Assembly: GCF_003400205.1 (NCBI RefSeq)
Contig: NZ_QUQV01000018.1
Coordinates: forward strand, 1-59,125
Origin: Bacillus sp. HNG
Lineage (GTDB): Bacteria > Bacillota > Bacilli > Bacillales > Bacillaceae_L
DNA: 59,125 bases
Direction of reading: 5' to 3'
The position numbers were made by a program, and so were the translations under genes. The notes below the pieces were generated by a model, which saw only the letters and a list, made by a program, of their open reading frames with translations, had not been told where the DNA came from and did not search any database. This document shows positions 50,406 through 59,052 of this stretch, piece by piece (position 1 is the first letter of the stretch; each line of letters opens with the position of its first letter).

Positions 50406-53180
50406 CTATTTATATACCGGAACATCAAAAAATAGTGTATACGTTCCTTTATCGAGTAAGTTATACAGATTTTGAATGTTGTTAATCTGTTTGACAGCCC
50501 AACCCATATCTGATGCATATTGGTGATTACCTGGTTTGGCAGGGTTCCATCTCATTTTATAAAGCGTGTCCTGCTTATAGGTTGAATGATGAACATAGTC
50601 ATTGGCAATCAGCTTAGCACCACCTAAAATGGCCTCTTCAGGACTAAACCACCCCAATTTATAAGCCGCCTCAGAGCCACATTTTAGCGCACACCAATCA
50701 TATGCTTTCCATCCAAACATATTATAAACCGTTTTTGGTTCAACTGGCTTACCATCAACCTCGGTTACAAGTACACCTTTCGCTAACGATGAGGTCCCAT
50801 TGCCGGTTTCGTGAATGGCATGAGCAAGTAAGTAGATTTCATTGATTTGGTAATCCTTACCAGCCTGAACGAAATATTTCCCCATGCCCTTTAAAATCCC
50901 TTTATCAGACAGTATCTTCGAATCAATTGTCTCAGCAGAAATTCCTGCTGACTTAGATAGCTGAAGGAACTGAAAGTGATCCTTCTTGAAGTTTCCCGGA
51001 TCAACATAGTATCGTGCATCGTCTCTTGTTGCATCCTTCCATGGACCGTAGGCAACCTCATACCAATCACCAGACTTTGCAAGAACCTTTACCTGATCAT
51101 TGTATTTGAACGATCCTACTTTTCGATAATCTGTACTAGGACCTTCACGTACATTGAGCTTAGTTGTTGTCACGATCGCCAGATTCGGATTTTTTTCATC
51201 AAATTGTAGATAATCCCCATGAACATAGGATTTATCATTCCGATATTTATCAGTTTGTGGTGGTGGATTTAACCCAAACTGAATATCCAGTATTTCCTCA
51301 ATCGAATAATTGTATTGTGTGTAGGTAATCACAGGACCGGATACAAGGGCACCACTACTTAAGAAATAATAGGTGACACCGTCAATCTCTACTTCTCCGA
51401 TAGCCATCTTTCCATCATTATGAAGATAATATTTCTTGCCCTCTTCCTCATACCAGCCTGTTAGCATCGCACCGCTATTAGCAAAATAGTACCAATACCC
51501 ATCCCTAAATAGCCAACCCGTGTGCATCACACCACTACCTAGTAAATAATAGGTTTTTCCTTTTTCAGTGACCCACCCCGTCGCCATTTCGCCATTTGTA
51601 TTAAAAAAGTACCATTTTCCATTCTCGAGTAGCCAGCCTATCACCATAGCATGACTTTCATCAAAATAATAATAGTGACTACCAATTTGTTGCCAACCAG
51701 TTACTGCTTTGCCGTTTCCGTCAAAATAGTAATGTTTTTCACCTACTTGATAGAAGCCTTTTACCGCTGCTCCATTGTCACCGAAATAATAGAGGTTCTC
51801 TCCTTCTTGGTACAAGCCCTTTTTCGCTGCTCCTGTTTGGTCGAAGTAATAGAGGTCCTCTCCGATTTGTTGCCAACCAGTTACTGCTTTGCCGTTTCCG
51901 TCAAAATAGTAATGTTTTTCACCTACCTGATAGAAGCCTTTTACCGCTACTCCATTGTCACCAAAATAATAGAGATTCTCTTCTACTCGGTGCAAGCCTT
52001 TTTTCGCTGCTCCTGTTTGGTCAAAGTAATAGAGGTCCTCTCCGATTTGATGCAAGCCAATAACAGCTTGTCCATCTTCAGCAAAATAATAATAGTCCGT
52101 TTCAACCTGGATCAGTCCAATGGACATCTTCCCGTTTTCGTCAAAATAATAAAGCTTGTTCTCGATTTCTGTAAGGCCCGTCTTCATTATTCCGTTTTCA
52201 TCAAAATAGTAGAGATGATCCTGATACTCAAACCAACCTACAACCTCGTTGCCCAATAGCACACCTTCATCAGAAAATGTATACGGCTTTCCATCAATTA
52301 ACACATTTCCAGAAACCCTTATCCCACTATCAGTCAGATAATACGTTGAATCCTCGTGCTCGAGCCATCCTTTCTGCATAACTCCATCATTATTTAAAAA
52401 GTAATAGTCTTGTTTATCCATGATCCAGCCGGTTTGCATGTGACCGTTTTGATCAAAATAATACCAATGATTTTCATACCATAACCAACCCGTTCTCATT
52501 GCTCCGCTTGATTGTAAAAAATACTTCTTGTTATCATCTTCAAACCAGCCGGTTGCCATCGTACCATCTGAATGTAAATAATATTTACTATTTCCTACTG
52601 TGACCCAGCCGGTAAGCATCTTTCCACTTGAATCCTGATAATACCATTTTCCTTTGTCCAGCACCCAGCCAGTTGCCATCTCCCCACCTGGATACATGTA
52701 ATACCATTTTCCTTTGTCCAGTACCCAGCCAGTTGCCATCACTCCACTTGGATACATGTAATACCATTTTCCTTTATCCAGCACCCAGCCGGTTGCCATC
52801 ACTCCGCTTTGATGCATGTAGTACCATTTCCCTTGGTCCTTCACCCAGCCGGTTGCCATCACTCCGCTTTGATGCATATAATACCATTTTCCTTGATTAA
52901 GCACCCAGCCGGTTGCCATTTTCCCATTCGGATAGAGATAGTACCACTTACCGCCAAGATAAGCCCAGCCAGTTTCCATCGTTCCCCAACTATCCATGTA
53001 ATACCAAGCACCCTGATTATAGAGCCAGCCTTTTGCCAACGATCCATTACTTTGATAGTAATACCATTCGTTATTTTGATAACTCCAGCCAACACGCGTT
53101 GCTCCCTGTGCCAAATTTAATGGTATCGCTGATAGAAGCATAGTCAGAACCGCGATAACGATAAAATATTTCTTGAACAA
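50406..53180 (-). CDS. Large choline-binding glucosaminidase (LytB-like architecture)
   Basis: Secreted 924-residue protein. TTG start at 53180 follows GGAGGGGGG; a signal peptide ends near AQGATRVGW. About 28-30 wall-binding repeats fill residues 30-630 in two styles: Trp-rich (GWVLDKGKWYYMYPSGVMAT) at both ends and Trp-poor (GLHQIGEDLYYFDQTGAAKK) in the middle. An SH3 domain (about 665-735; TKLNVREGPSTDYRKVGSF) and a C-terminal glucosaminidase (about 740-910) with candidate catalytic Glu in LLAHAIHETGNG near residue 789 follow. Repeats-SH3-enzyme is the order of pneumococcal LytB. It probably splits daughter-cell septa. Confidence 0.92.
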   Translation of the reverse strand: MFKKYFIVIAVLTMLLSAIPLNLAQGATRVGWSYQNNEWYYYQSNGSLAKGWLYNQGAWYYMDSWGTMETGWAYLGGKWYYLYPNGKMATGWVLNQGKWYYMHQSGVMATGWVKDQGKWYYMHQSGVMATGWVLDKGKWYYMYPSGVMATGWVLDKGKWYYMYPGGEMATGWVLDKGKWYYQDSSGKMLTGWVTVGNSKYYLHSDGTMATGWFEDDNKKYFLQSSGAMRTGWLWYENHWYYFDQNGHMQTGWIMDKQDYYFLNNDGVMQKGWLEHEDSTYYLTDSGIRVSGNVLIDGKPYTFSDEGVLLGNEVVGWFEYQDHLYYFDENGIMKTGLTEIENKLYYFDENGKMSIGLIQVETDYYYFAEDGQAVIGLHQIGEDLYYFDQTGAAKKGLHRVEENLYYFGDNGVAVKGFYQVGEKHYYFDGNGKAVTGWQQIGEDLYYFDQTGAAKKGLYQEGENLYYFGDNGAAVKGFYQVGEKHYYFDGNGKAVTGWQQIGSHYYYFDESHAMVIGWLLENGKWYFFNTNGEMATGWVTEKGKTYYLLGSGVMHTGWLFRDGYWYYFANSGAMLTGWYEEEGKKYYLHNDGKMAIGEVEIDGVTYYFLSSGALVSGPVITYTQYNYSIEEILDIQFGLNPPPQTDKYRNDKSYVHGDYLQFDEKNPNLAIVTTTKLNVREGPSTDYRKVGSFKYNDQVKVLAKSGDWYEVAYGPWKDATRDDARYYVDPGNFKKDHFQFLQLSKSAGISAETIDSKILSDKGILKGMGKYFVQAGKDYQINEIYLLAHAIHETGNGTSSLAKGVLVTEVDGKPVEPKTVYNMFGWKAYDWCALKCGSEAAYKLGWFSPEEAILGGAKLIANDYVHHSTYKQDTLYKMRWNPAKPGNHQYASDMGWAVKQINNIQNLYNLLDKGTYTLFFDVPVYK
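51689..52048 (-). repeat. 180-bp duplication inside the repeat array
   Basis: The block starting TGTTGCCAACCAGTTACTGC at 51689 recurs at 51869 with few mismatches, a 180-bp (60-residue, three-repeat) duplication. It covers the Trp-poor repeats. Confidence 0.85.
52628..52915 (-). repeat. Near-identical 60-bp choline-binding repeat units
   Basis: About five 60-bp units containing AATACCATTTTCCTTTGTCC and CCAGCCAGTTGCCATC recur with very few differences, each encoding one 20-residue repeat. This is recent expansion or homogenisation. Confidence 0.85.
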
Positions 53181-53394
53181 CAGAATTCCCCCCTCCCAAA
53201 CTAGTTATCTCTTATAAAAATTTAAGCAAAAATACGACAAAATGTCTATGAAATTACCATTTTTTTTAGAAATTAACAATCTATATAAAATGACCTTTCA
53301 CATTTTAATTAATATTAAAAGCCTCAAATCATCGTTTTTGTGGTACTATCGATATACAAAAAATCTTGTCGAAATCTTGGAGGCATACGTAAGC

Positions 53395-54144
53395 ATGAAA
53401 AAAAAGTTAATTTTATCTATCATTGTATTATTAGTTGTAGCTGGAGGCATACTCTATTACTTATTGGAAGTAAAAGAGTACGATACAGCCGATGAAAATG
53501 TCGATAAAATCATAGCTACCGAATATGAGATCTCACTTCCTGCTCAAAATCCGCAAATAGATAATGAAGCAGAAAACTCAAATGAACAAGCGACTAACAA
53601 AGAAACAAACTTAGAATCTAGCCATACAATAGATGAAGAAAACGAAGTGGTCAACAGCCAGAATCAGGAAGAACAAACAAACCCTATTCAATCGAACTCA
53701 ACTCAAACGAACACGACTTCAAACGGAACTCAAACAAAGAATCAAGATAAAAAGACAGCTCAAACGGATACCCAAAAAGAAGATACCAACCCGGCAACTT
53801 CCATTACGTCAAAATATGAGGCCTCTTTTAGGGAAATAGAAACACAAGCAATTCAAAAAATAGATTCGTTAATTTCTATTGGAATTGAAGAATACAAGAC
53901 AAAGAAAAGCAATGATGAGGATGTTTCCTATTTCTATTTCTATTCAAAGTATTCTCGTGCAGGAAATGTACTTGAAGCTAAGACAGATGAAGCCTTTCAA
54001 ACTGTTTACAAGGCATTAACAAATGAATTAGTAGCAAATGGATTAGATAAAAGTTATGCAAAACCATATCTTGATCAATACAATAGCTCAAAAGAATCCC
54101 GTCGCGATGCTCTCCTATCAAAGGCAATGGCACACTTAAAATAG
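53395..54144 (+). CDS. Membrane-anchored protein with polar linker and helical C-terminal domain
   Basis: Unrecognised 249-residue protein from ATG 53395 (GGAGG about eleven bases before; earlier in-frame codons lack a ribosome site). One N-terminal helix (LILSIIVLLVVAGGILYYLL) is followed by about 100 residues rich in N, Q, T, E and K, then a helical domain (about 140-249; YEASFREIETQAIQKIDSLI, YFYFYSKYSRAGNVLEAK). The tether-linker-domain plan suggests a protein held at the outer membrane face and reaching into the wall. It stands divergent to the large glucosaminidase gene. No function is assigned. Confidence 0.75.
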   Translation: MKKKLILSIIVLLVVAGGILYYLLEVKEYDTADENVDKIIATEYEISLPAQNPQIDNEAENSNEQATNKETNLESSHTIDEENEVVNSQNQEEQTNPIQSNSTQTNTTSNGTQTKNQDKKTAQTDTQKEDTNPATSITSKYEASFREIETQAIQKIDSLISIGIEEYKTKKSNDEDVSYFYFYSKYSRAGNVLEAKTDEAFQTVYKALTNELVANGLDKSYAKPYLDQYNSSKESRRDALLSKAMAHLK

Positions 54145-54193
54145 GTTACTAGGAAAAAACTCCTAATTAACTTGAAATATTTTCTAAAATCCT

Positions 54194-54222
54194 TTGTAAA
54201 AAACTGTAGAATTTTGTAAAAT
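54194..54222 (+). promoter_or_regulatory. Promoter of the 54306 choline-binding protein gene
   Basis: TTGTAA (54194-54199), 17 nt, TAAAAT (54217-54222), giving a leader of about 75 nt before the AGGAGGG Shine-Dalgarno. Confidence 0.65.
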
Positions 54223-54305
54223 GAATAGGTACTGTCTAAATCTAGTAATCTGCTACTTATATTTAGCTAGATTAACAACTAAAAAATTTATTAGGAGGGA
54301 TTCGT

Positions 54306-56345
54306 ATGAAAAAACAGCTTGGTGTCTTATTCACCGTATTCGCTCTCTTACTAGTACTTGTTGCACCACAAGTAAGTAGCGCAAATACACTTCCTACCAT
54401 TTCTGTCACGGTTAGTGGGCAAGAATTCACAATCGCGAACGATGGTAGTAATATATTCAATTTTGATGTAGACAAATTTATTAGCGAAAATGAAATTCAA
54501 GAAAACGATAAGCTTGAAAAAATTTCCGTAACTGTTCCTGAGGGTGCAGAAAAAGCTTCCTTCAATTTTGGTACCTTAGGCGGAGTTTTACTTACTAAAG
54601 ATGTGGAGCTTGTTAATAATAAAGCGGAATATATCATTAGCGAAAATTTAGGGGAATATGACAAGGGTCAAGATGGCATTGCAATCAGCAACCTTCGTCA
54701 GCTATTGTATCCTATTGGAAATCAAGCATTTGGAGAAGTTACTGTTACATATGAAAACGAAAGCCTAGATATACTAGGATTTAGTATTTCACAAAACTAT
54801 TCACCCGAGATTTCAGATAATGGTCAGGTTAGCCTTAGTGGAATTACACTCGTTACTAATACTGGTGATAACATTGTAGCTACTGGCGCAAATAATCATT
54901 TTACACTTAATCTTGTAGGAATCCCTGGAAACACGCAAATTGACGAAATCCAGTTATATTCCGATAATGCAGCAACTGCGTCTATCTTTACGAAGGATTC
55001 ATATCTTTATAAAGATGAAGCTGACTTAACATTTGTTGATGGTGTGGCAACAATCGATTTAGAAAAATTAAACATCAATGTTGAAGATTATCAGGAATTA
55101 GCTGATGAACTCGGTATTCCTGTTGAAGAGCTGATGTATATTACAACAGTCCAAGAAATCCGTGATCTTTTACACTTGAATCTATCAAATGTATTTAATG
55201 GTTTCGTTGCAGATGCGGATGGAAATCAATCAGCCATCACTTTAACAATCAAGAGCGAAGGCTGGTCTAAGGAAGACGGTAAATGGTTCGTATATGACCA
55301 TTCAGGCAACAAAGTTACTGGTTGGTACGATGATGGAGGTAAATGGTATTATCTTGACGCAAAACAAGATGGCGCTATGCAAACTGGTTGGCTTGACAAT
55401 GGTAACTGGTATTACCTAAATCCTTATAGCGGTGAAATGGCTGTAGGTCTTAAAATTATCGCTAATAAAACGTATTACTTTAATGAAAATGGAGCTATGT
55501 ACAATAAAGGTTGGGTAGAGCTTGGTTCTGACTGGTACTACTTCACTAATAGCGGTGCTGCACAAATTGATTGGTTCTATAATAATGGAAAATGGTATTT
55601 CTTTAACAATGTTGGCCTCATGCAAACCGATTGGGTTTACAGTGGTGGACAATGGTACCTCTTCGATAACGATGGAGCTATGCAAAAAGGCTGGGCACAA
55701 GACAGCACAGGTAAATGGTATTACTTTGCTAATAGTGGAGCTATGCAAAAAGGCTGGTTAAGCAACTATGGTACTTGGTACTTACTAGGTAACGATGGCG
55801 CTATGCAAAAAGGTTGGGCATCTACTGGTGGTCAATGGTACTTCTTTAATAATAGTGGCGTAATGCAAACTGGTTGGGAAAATGTTAATGGTACTTGGTA
55901 CTATCTCGCAACTAACGGTGCTATGCAAACTGGTTGGAACAATAGTAATGGTACTTGGTACTACCTCGCAAGTAGCGGTGCTATGCAAACTGGTTGGGAA
56001 TACATTGGTGGAGCTTGGTACTACTTTGCTAGTAACGGTGCTATGCAAACTGGTTGGGAAAATAGTAATGGTACTTGGTACTACTTCGCTGGTAACGGTA
56101 CTATGCAAACCGGTTGGGAAAATGTTAATGGTACTTGGTACTACTTCGCTAATAGTGGTGCTATGCAAACTGGTTGGGAATACATTGGTGGTGCTTGGTA
56201 CTACTTTGCTAGCAGCGGTGCTATGCAAACTGGTTGGGAAAATATTAATGGTACTTGGTACTATTTATACAACAGTGGTGCTATGGCAGCAAACACTACA
56301 ATTCAAGGATACAAGCTTGGAGCAAACGGTGCTTGGATTCGCTAA
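54306..56345 (+). CDS. Choline-binding protein with unrecognised N-terminal domain
   Basis: Secreted 679-residue protein; ATG at 54306 after a strong AGGAGGG. Signal peptide (LGVLFTVFALLLVLVAPQVS, cleavage near SSANT). Residues about 27-315 form an acidic beta-rich region I do not recognise (VSGQEFTIANDGSNIFNFDV; VPEGAEKASFNFGTLGG; GFSISQNYSPEISDNGQVSL), possibly two related halves. From about 318 to the end there are about 18 choline-binding repeats, several almost identical (GWENVNGTWYYLATNGAMQT), ending AANTTIQGYKLGANGAWIR. There is no catalytic motif; role unknown. Confidence 0.9.
   Translation: MKKQLGVLFTVFALLLVLVAPQVSSANTLPTISVTVSGQEFTIANDGSNIFNFDVDKFISENEIQENDKLEKISVTVPEGAEKASFNFGTLGGVLLTKDVELVNNKAEYIISENLGEYDKGQDGIAISNLRQLLYPIGNQAFGEVTVTYENESLDILGFSISQNYSPEISDNGQVSLSGITLVTNTGDNIVATGANNHFTLNLVGIPGNTQIDEIQLYSDNAATASIFTKDSYLYKDEADLTFVDGVATIDLEKLNINVEDYQELADELGIPVEELMYITTVQEIRDLLHLNLSNVFNGFVADADGNQSAITLTIKSEGWSKEDGKWFVYDHSGNKVTGWYDDGGKWYYLDAKQDGAMQTGWLDNGNWYYLNPYSGEMAVGLKIIANKTYYFNENGAMYNKGWVELGSDWYYFTNSGAAQIDWFYNNGKWYFFNNVGLMQTDWVYSGGQWYLFDNDGAMQKGWAQDSTGKWYYFANSGAMQKGWLSNYGTWYLLGNDGAMQKGWASTGGQWYFFNNSGVMQTGWENVNGTWYYLATNGAMQTGWNNSNGTWYYLASSGAMQTGWEYIGGAWYYFASNGAMQTGWENSNGTWYYFAGNGTMQTGWENVNGTWYYFANSGAMQTGWEYIGGAWYYFASSGAMQTGWENINGTWYYLYNSGAMAANTTIQGYKLGANGAWIR
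55860..56280 (+). repeat. Near-identical 60-bp units in the 54306 gene
   Basis: Seven consecutive 60-bp units built on CTATGCAAACTGGTTGGGAA and AATGGTACTTGGTACTAC differ at few positions. Such identity should favour copy-number change by recombination. Confidence 0.9.
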
Positions 56346-56352
56346 TTAATAT

Positions 56353-56392
56353 AAAAGAACTGGCTAAGCAGAGGCTTAGTCAGTTTTTTTAT
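56353..56392 (+). terminator. Terminator of the 54306 gene
   Basis: ACTGGCTAAGC and GCTTAGTCAGT pair around AGAG, with a TTTTTTT tail. Confidence 0.9.
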
Positions 56393-56397
56393 ATGCA

Positions 56398-56437
56398 AAA
56401 AGACGGTCCTCCCTTGGGGAGACACCGTCTTTTCATT
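56398..56437. terminator. Second hairpin, possible bidirectional terminator
   Basis: AAAAGACGGT and ACCGTCTTTT pair, with CTCCC/GGGAG inside. T runs are present on both strands. It may belong to the adjoining dispersed repeat or back up the preceding terminator. Confidence 0.7.
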
Positions 56438-56439
56438 TG

Positions 56440-56760
56440 GCTGTTTTCGCAAGCTTTGTTGCTTTTTACACACGGTTGATTTCCGCTGCATTTTGAAAAT
56501 TCTTCCTTGAATTTGCACCGCACGAAGAAAATGCGAATGCATTTTACAGGAGGCGGACGCTTTCCGCGGGCGTGGCTTGAGTCTCCTCGTCACTTTCACT
56601 CCAGTGGGATCTCAAGTCTCACGCTTTACCGCAGGACTTTGAATATCTTCCTTAAAAAAAGACCACGCACGAAGAAAATACGAATTCAATTTCGAAGAGT
56701 CGCCATCTTCCGCTTCCATCAACATGGTTCGCGCTTTTTATAGAAGCAACAATCTTTTAG
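56440..56760. repeat. Decayed Bacillaceae-type intergenic repeat
   Basis: The segments GGTTGATTTCCGCT, GGACGCTTTCCGCGGGCG, GAGTCTCCTCGTC, CTTTACCGCAGGACT and CATCTTCCGCTTCCATCAAC occur in order. I recall this order from a GC-richer repeat common between genes in many Bacillaceae; this is memory, not a search. Here it is interrupted by two related stretches around GCACGAAGAAAATGCGAAT (56520s) and GCACGAAGAAAATACGAAT (56670s). No coding sequence is supported. Confidence 0.5.
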
Positions 56761-56783
56761 AAATGAGCCTTTCATTTTTATCA

Positions 56784-59024
56784 TTAACTTACCCAAACTC
56801 CACTTGCATTAAAGTAATACCATTTGCCGCCGATTAACACCCAACCGGTTCTCATGGCACCACCTGCATCCATGTAATACCAGGTCCTACCCTCTAATAG
56901 CCAGCCTGTTTTCATGACTCCAGAACTTGCAAAATAATACCAACTGGAGCCTACCTTCGCCCAACCGGTCGCCATCGCACCACTGGATTTCATATAATAC
57001 CAGCTTCGTCCATCATAAACCCAGCCAGTCTTCATTACGCCTGAGTTTGCAAAATAATACCAGCTGGAGCCTACTTGAACCCAACCAGCCGACATCGCAC
57101 CGCTGGCTTTCATATAATACCAGCTTCCACCATCATATACCCAACCGGTCTTCATCGCTCCTGAGCCTGCAAAATAATACCAGGTAGAGCCAATTTGAGA
57201 CCAACCAGTCTTCATCGCACCTGAGCTCGTAAAGTAATACCAAACGGCACCGTCTTGAACCCATCCGGTTTGCATGATTCCTTGATGATTGAAATAGTAC
57301 CAAGTGCCTCCGTCATTTAGCCAGCCTTTCTTTAAATCTCCTGTCGTTAAATCGTAGAAGTACCACTTGTTGTTTTCATAGGACCAGCCCGATTTTTTCA
57401 CTTGTTTTACGGTGATTGTCGCATTTTCACTTCTATTACCTGAAGCATCTGTTGCTGTTATGGTTAAGTTCGTTCCAGCTACTTGCTTTGAAATCGTTAT
57501 ACTAAATGTTCCGTCAGCCTTTGCTTCTCCACTTCCAAGAAGCTTACTGCCCGCTTTAACCTCGATCGTTGCACCTGCTTCTGCCTTTCCTGTTACCGCC
57601 GTATCTTGGTCGGTTACTTCATGAACAGCAGGCTTTGTTGGGGCTGTTGCATCCTTTACAACCACCGTTGTTGCTTCACTTACATTTCCTGATGCATCTG
57701 TTGCAGTTACTGTTAAGGTAGTACCTGCCTGCTGTACTTGGATTGGGAAAGAAAATAGTCCATACGGATTACTTACATCATTTCCAATGACAGCACCATT
57801 TACCTTAACTTCAATATTCGCTCCACCTTCTGCTTGTCCAGATATGAAGCTATCTTTATCGGTAACATCATTTACAATAGGTTTTTCCGGAGGCGTCACA
57901 TCCTTGACGATGATCGTCGTTGGATTACTTTCATTTCCCGCCTTATCCGTTGCTGTAACGGTAATCGTTGTTCCAGCAATAATGGTTGGTATCGGAATAC
58001 TGAAACTTCCGTTAGTATCAGCCGTTCCATTTGTTAATAAAATACCATTTGCTTTTACAGTAATCATAGAGTTTGGTTCTGCATGTCCAGTGATAGCTGT
58101 ATCTTGGTCAGTAACCTCATTCACGATTGGTGCATTTGGTACAGTACTATCTTTTACAATCACTAAAGTCGCATAGCTTATATTTCCATAGTCATCAATA
58201 GCCGTAACGTATAATGGAGTTCCTATAGGCTGTGCCGGAATTTCTACTAAAAAGGATCCATCCTCGCTAGCTTTGCCTGATCCAATGACCTCCTGGTAAA
58301 TCGAAACTTCAATCGTCACCCCTGGTTCCGTTTGTCCTGTTACAACGGTATCCTGTACAAACACCTGGTTTACGCTTGGCGCCTGTGGCGGTACTACATC
58401 AATGACATGGATTGTTGCTGGTTCACTTACATTACCACTTGCATCCTCTGCATATACATCGATAACTGTACCCGCAGGCTGCAGCGGAATCTGAATTGTA
58501 AAATCCCCAATTTGATCACTCATTGTTCGGCCGATTTCGCTTGACCCTACCATTGCAAAAACCTTTGTATTTGGCTCGGTTACTCCCACAATTTTAGAAT
58601 CCGTATTTGAGACCCAACCAACATAAGGACTATCAGGTGCTTGGGTATCTCCAGGCTCAACTTGATTTTTTTCAACAAAGGTATAGGTAATATTAGGTCC
58701 TTTATCAGATGGAATTTGTATCCCATTCTCTGAATCCACAGTCTTTACAACGGCAGCACCGCCTCGCAAATAAGTAGGACCACCCGTATAGATTTTCTCT
58801 TTTAGTTGATCAAAGAATGGATCCCCTTTAAACCCGTAAAGGCCTGTTGGTTCCTTTAACAATAACGCTAATCTGAAGTTGGTCATTAACTCGCCAAAAG
58901 TCATATTTGGATCTATGTACTTTTTCGCTACATTTTCAATTGCACGATAATTATTATTTTCATCAAAAAGAATCTCTTTAAAAAGACGATCTCCCTGATG
59001 AACTGCCCCGTAAATGTTAGACAC
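56784..59024 (-). CDS. Choline-binding protein with Ig-like domains, 5'-truncated
   Basis: Readable for 746 codons, but it has no signal peptide and no Shine-Dalgarno at the GTG used as start, so the true 5' end appears lost beside an IS3-like element. The first 110 residues (FKEILFDENNNYRAIENVAK; TFGELMTNFRLALLLKEPTG) look like the tail of a larger domain, possibly a secreted metallopeptidase (weak memory). Five or six Big_6-like Ig domains follow (about 125-540; TDQDTAVTGKAEAGATIEVK), then about ten choline-binding repeats from 545. As it stands it would not be exported, so it is probably a remnant. Confidence 0.8.
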   Translation of the reverse strand: MSNIYGAVHQGDRLFKEILFDENNNYRAIENVAKKYIDPNMTFGELMTNFRLALLLKEPTGLYGFKGDPFFDQLKEKIYTGGPTYLRGGAAVVKTVDSENGIQIPSDKGPNITYTFVEKNQVEPGDTQAPDSPYVGWVSNTDSKIVGVTEPNTKVFAMVGSSEIGRTMSDQIGDFTIQIPLQPAGTVIDVYAEDASGNVSEPATIHVIDVVPPQAPSVNQVFVQDTVVTGQTEPGVTIEVSIYQEVIGSGKASEDGSFLVEIPAQPIGTPLYVTAIDDYGNISYATLVIVKDSTVPNAPIVNEVTDQDTAITGHAEPNSMITVKANGILLTNGTADTNGSFSIPIPTIIAGTTITVTATDKAGNESNPTTIIVKDVTPPEKPIVNDVTDKDSFISGQAEGGANIEVKVNGAVIGNDVSNPYGLFSFPIQVQQAGTTLTVTATDASGNVSEATTVVVKDATAPTKPAVHEVTDQDTAVTGKAEAGATIEVKAGSKLLGSGEAKADGTFSITISKQVAGTNLTITATDASGNRSENATITVKQVKKSGWSYENNKWYFYDLTTGDLKKGWLNDGGTWYYFNHQGIMQTGWVQDGAVWYYFTSSGAMKTGWSQIGSTWYYFAGSGAMKTGWVYDGGSWYYMKASGAMSAGWVQVGSSWYYFANSGVMKTGWVYDGRSWYYMKSSGAMATGWAKVGSSWYYFASSGVMKTGWLLEGRTWYYMDAGGAMRTGWVLIGGKWYYFNASGVWVS

Positions 59025-59043
59025 TCTACTAACATTTACGGGG
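59006..59043. other. Inverted repeat at the IS boundary
   Basis: CCCCGTAAATGTTAG (59006-59020) and CTAACATTTACGGGG (59029-59043) are perfect 15-bp arms around an 8-bp loop. The 3' arm holds GGGG, the only Shine-Dalgarno-like bases before the transposase ATG, and is followed by TGTTTTTTT. It can therefore fold as a terminator or hide the ribosome site from transcripts entering from outside. Confidence 0.8.
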
Positions 59044-59052
59044 TGTTTTTTT

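Noticed and set aside
51651-52259. A 202-residue plus-strand frame opposite the large glucosaminidase
   Set aside because: Its repeats mirror those of the coding strand and it has no Shine-Dalgarno or recognisable domain.
55785-56349. Long open frames on both strands across the choline-binding repeats (for example 55785-56228 minus, 55882-56349 plus)
   Set aside because: They are frame shadows of near-identical repeats; no ribosome sites, low-complexity products, and the GW..WYY frame is clearly the real one.
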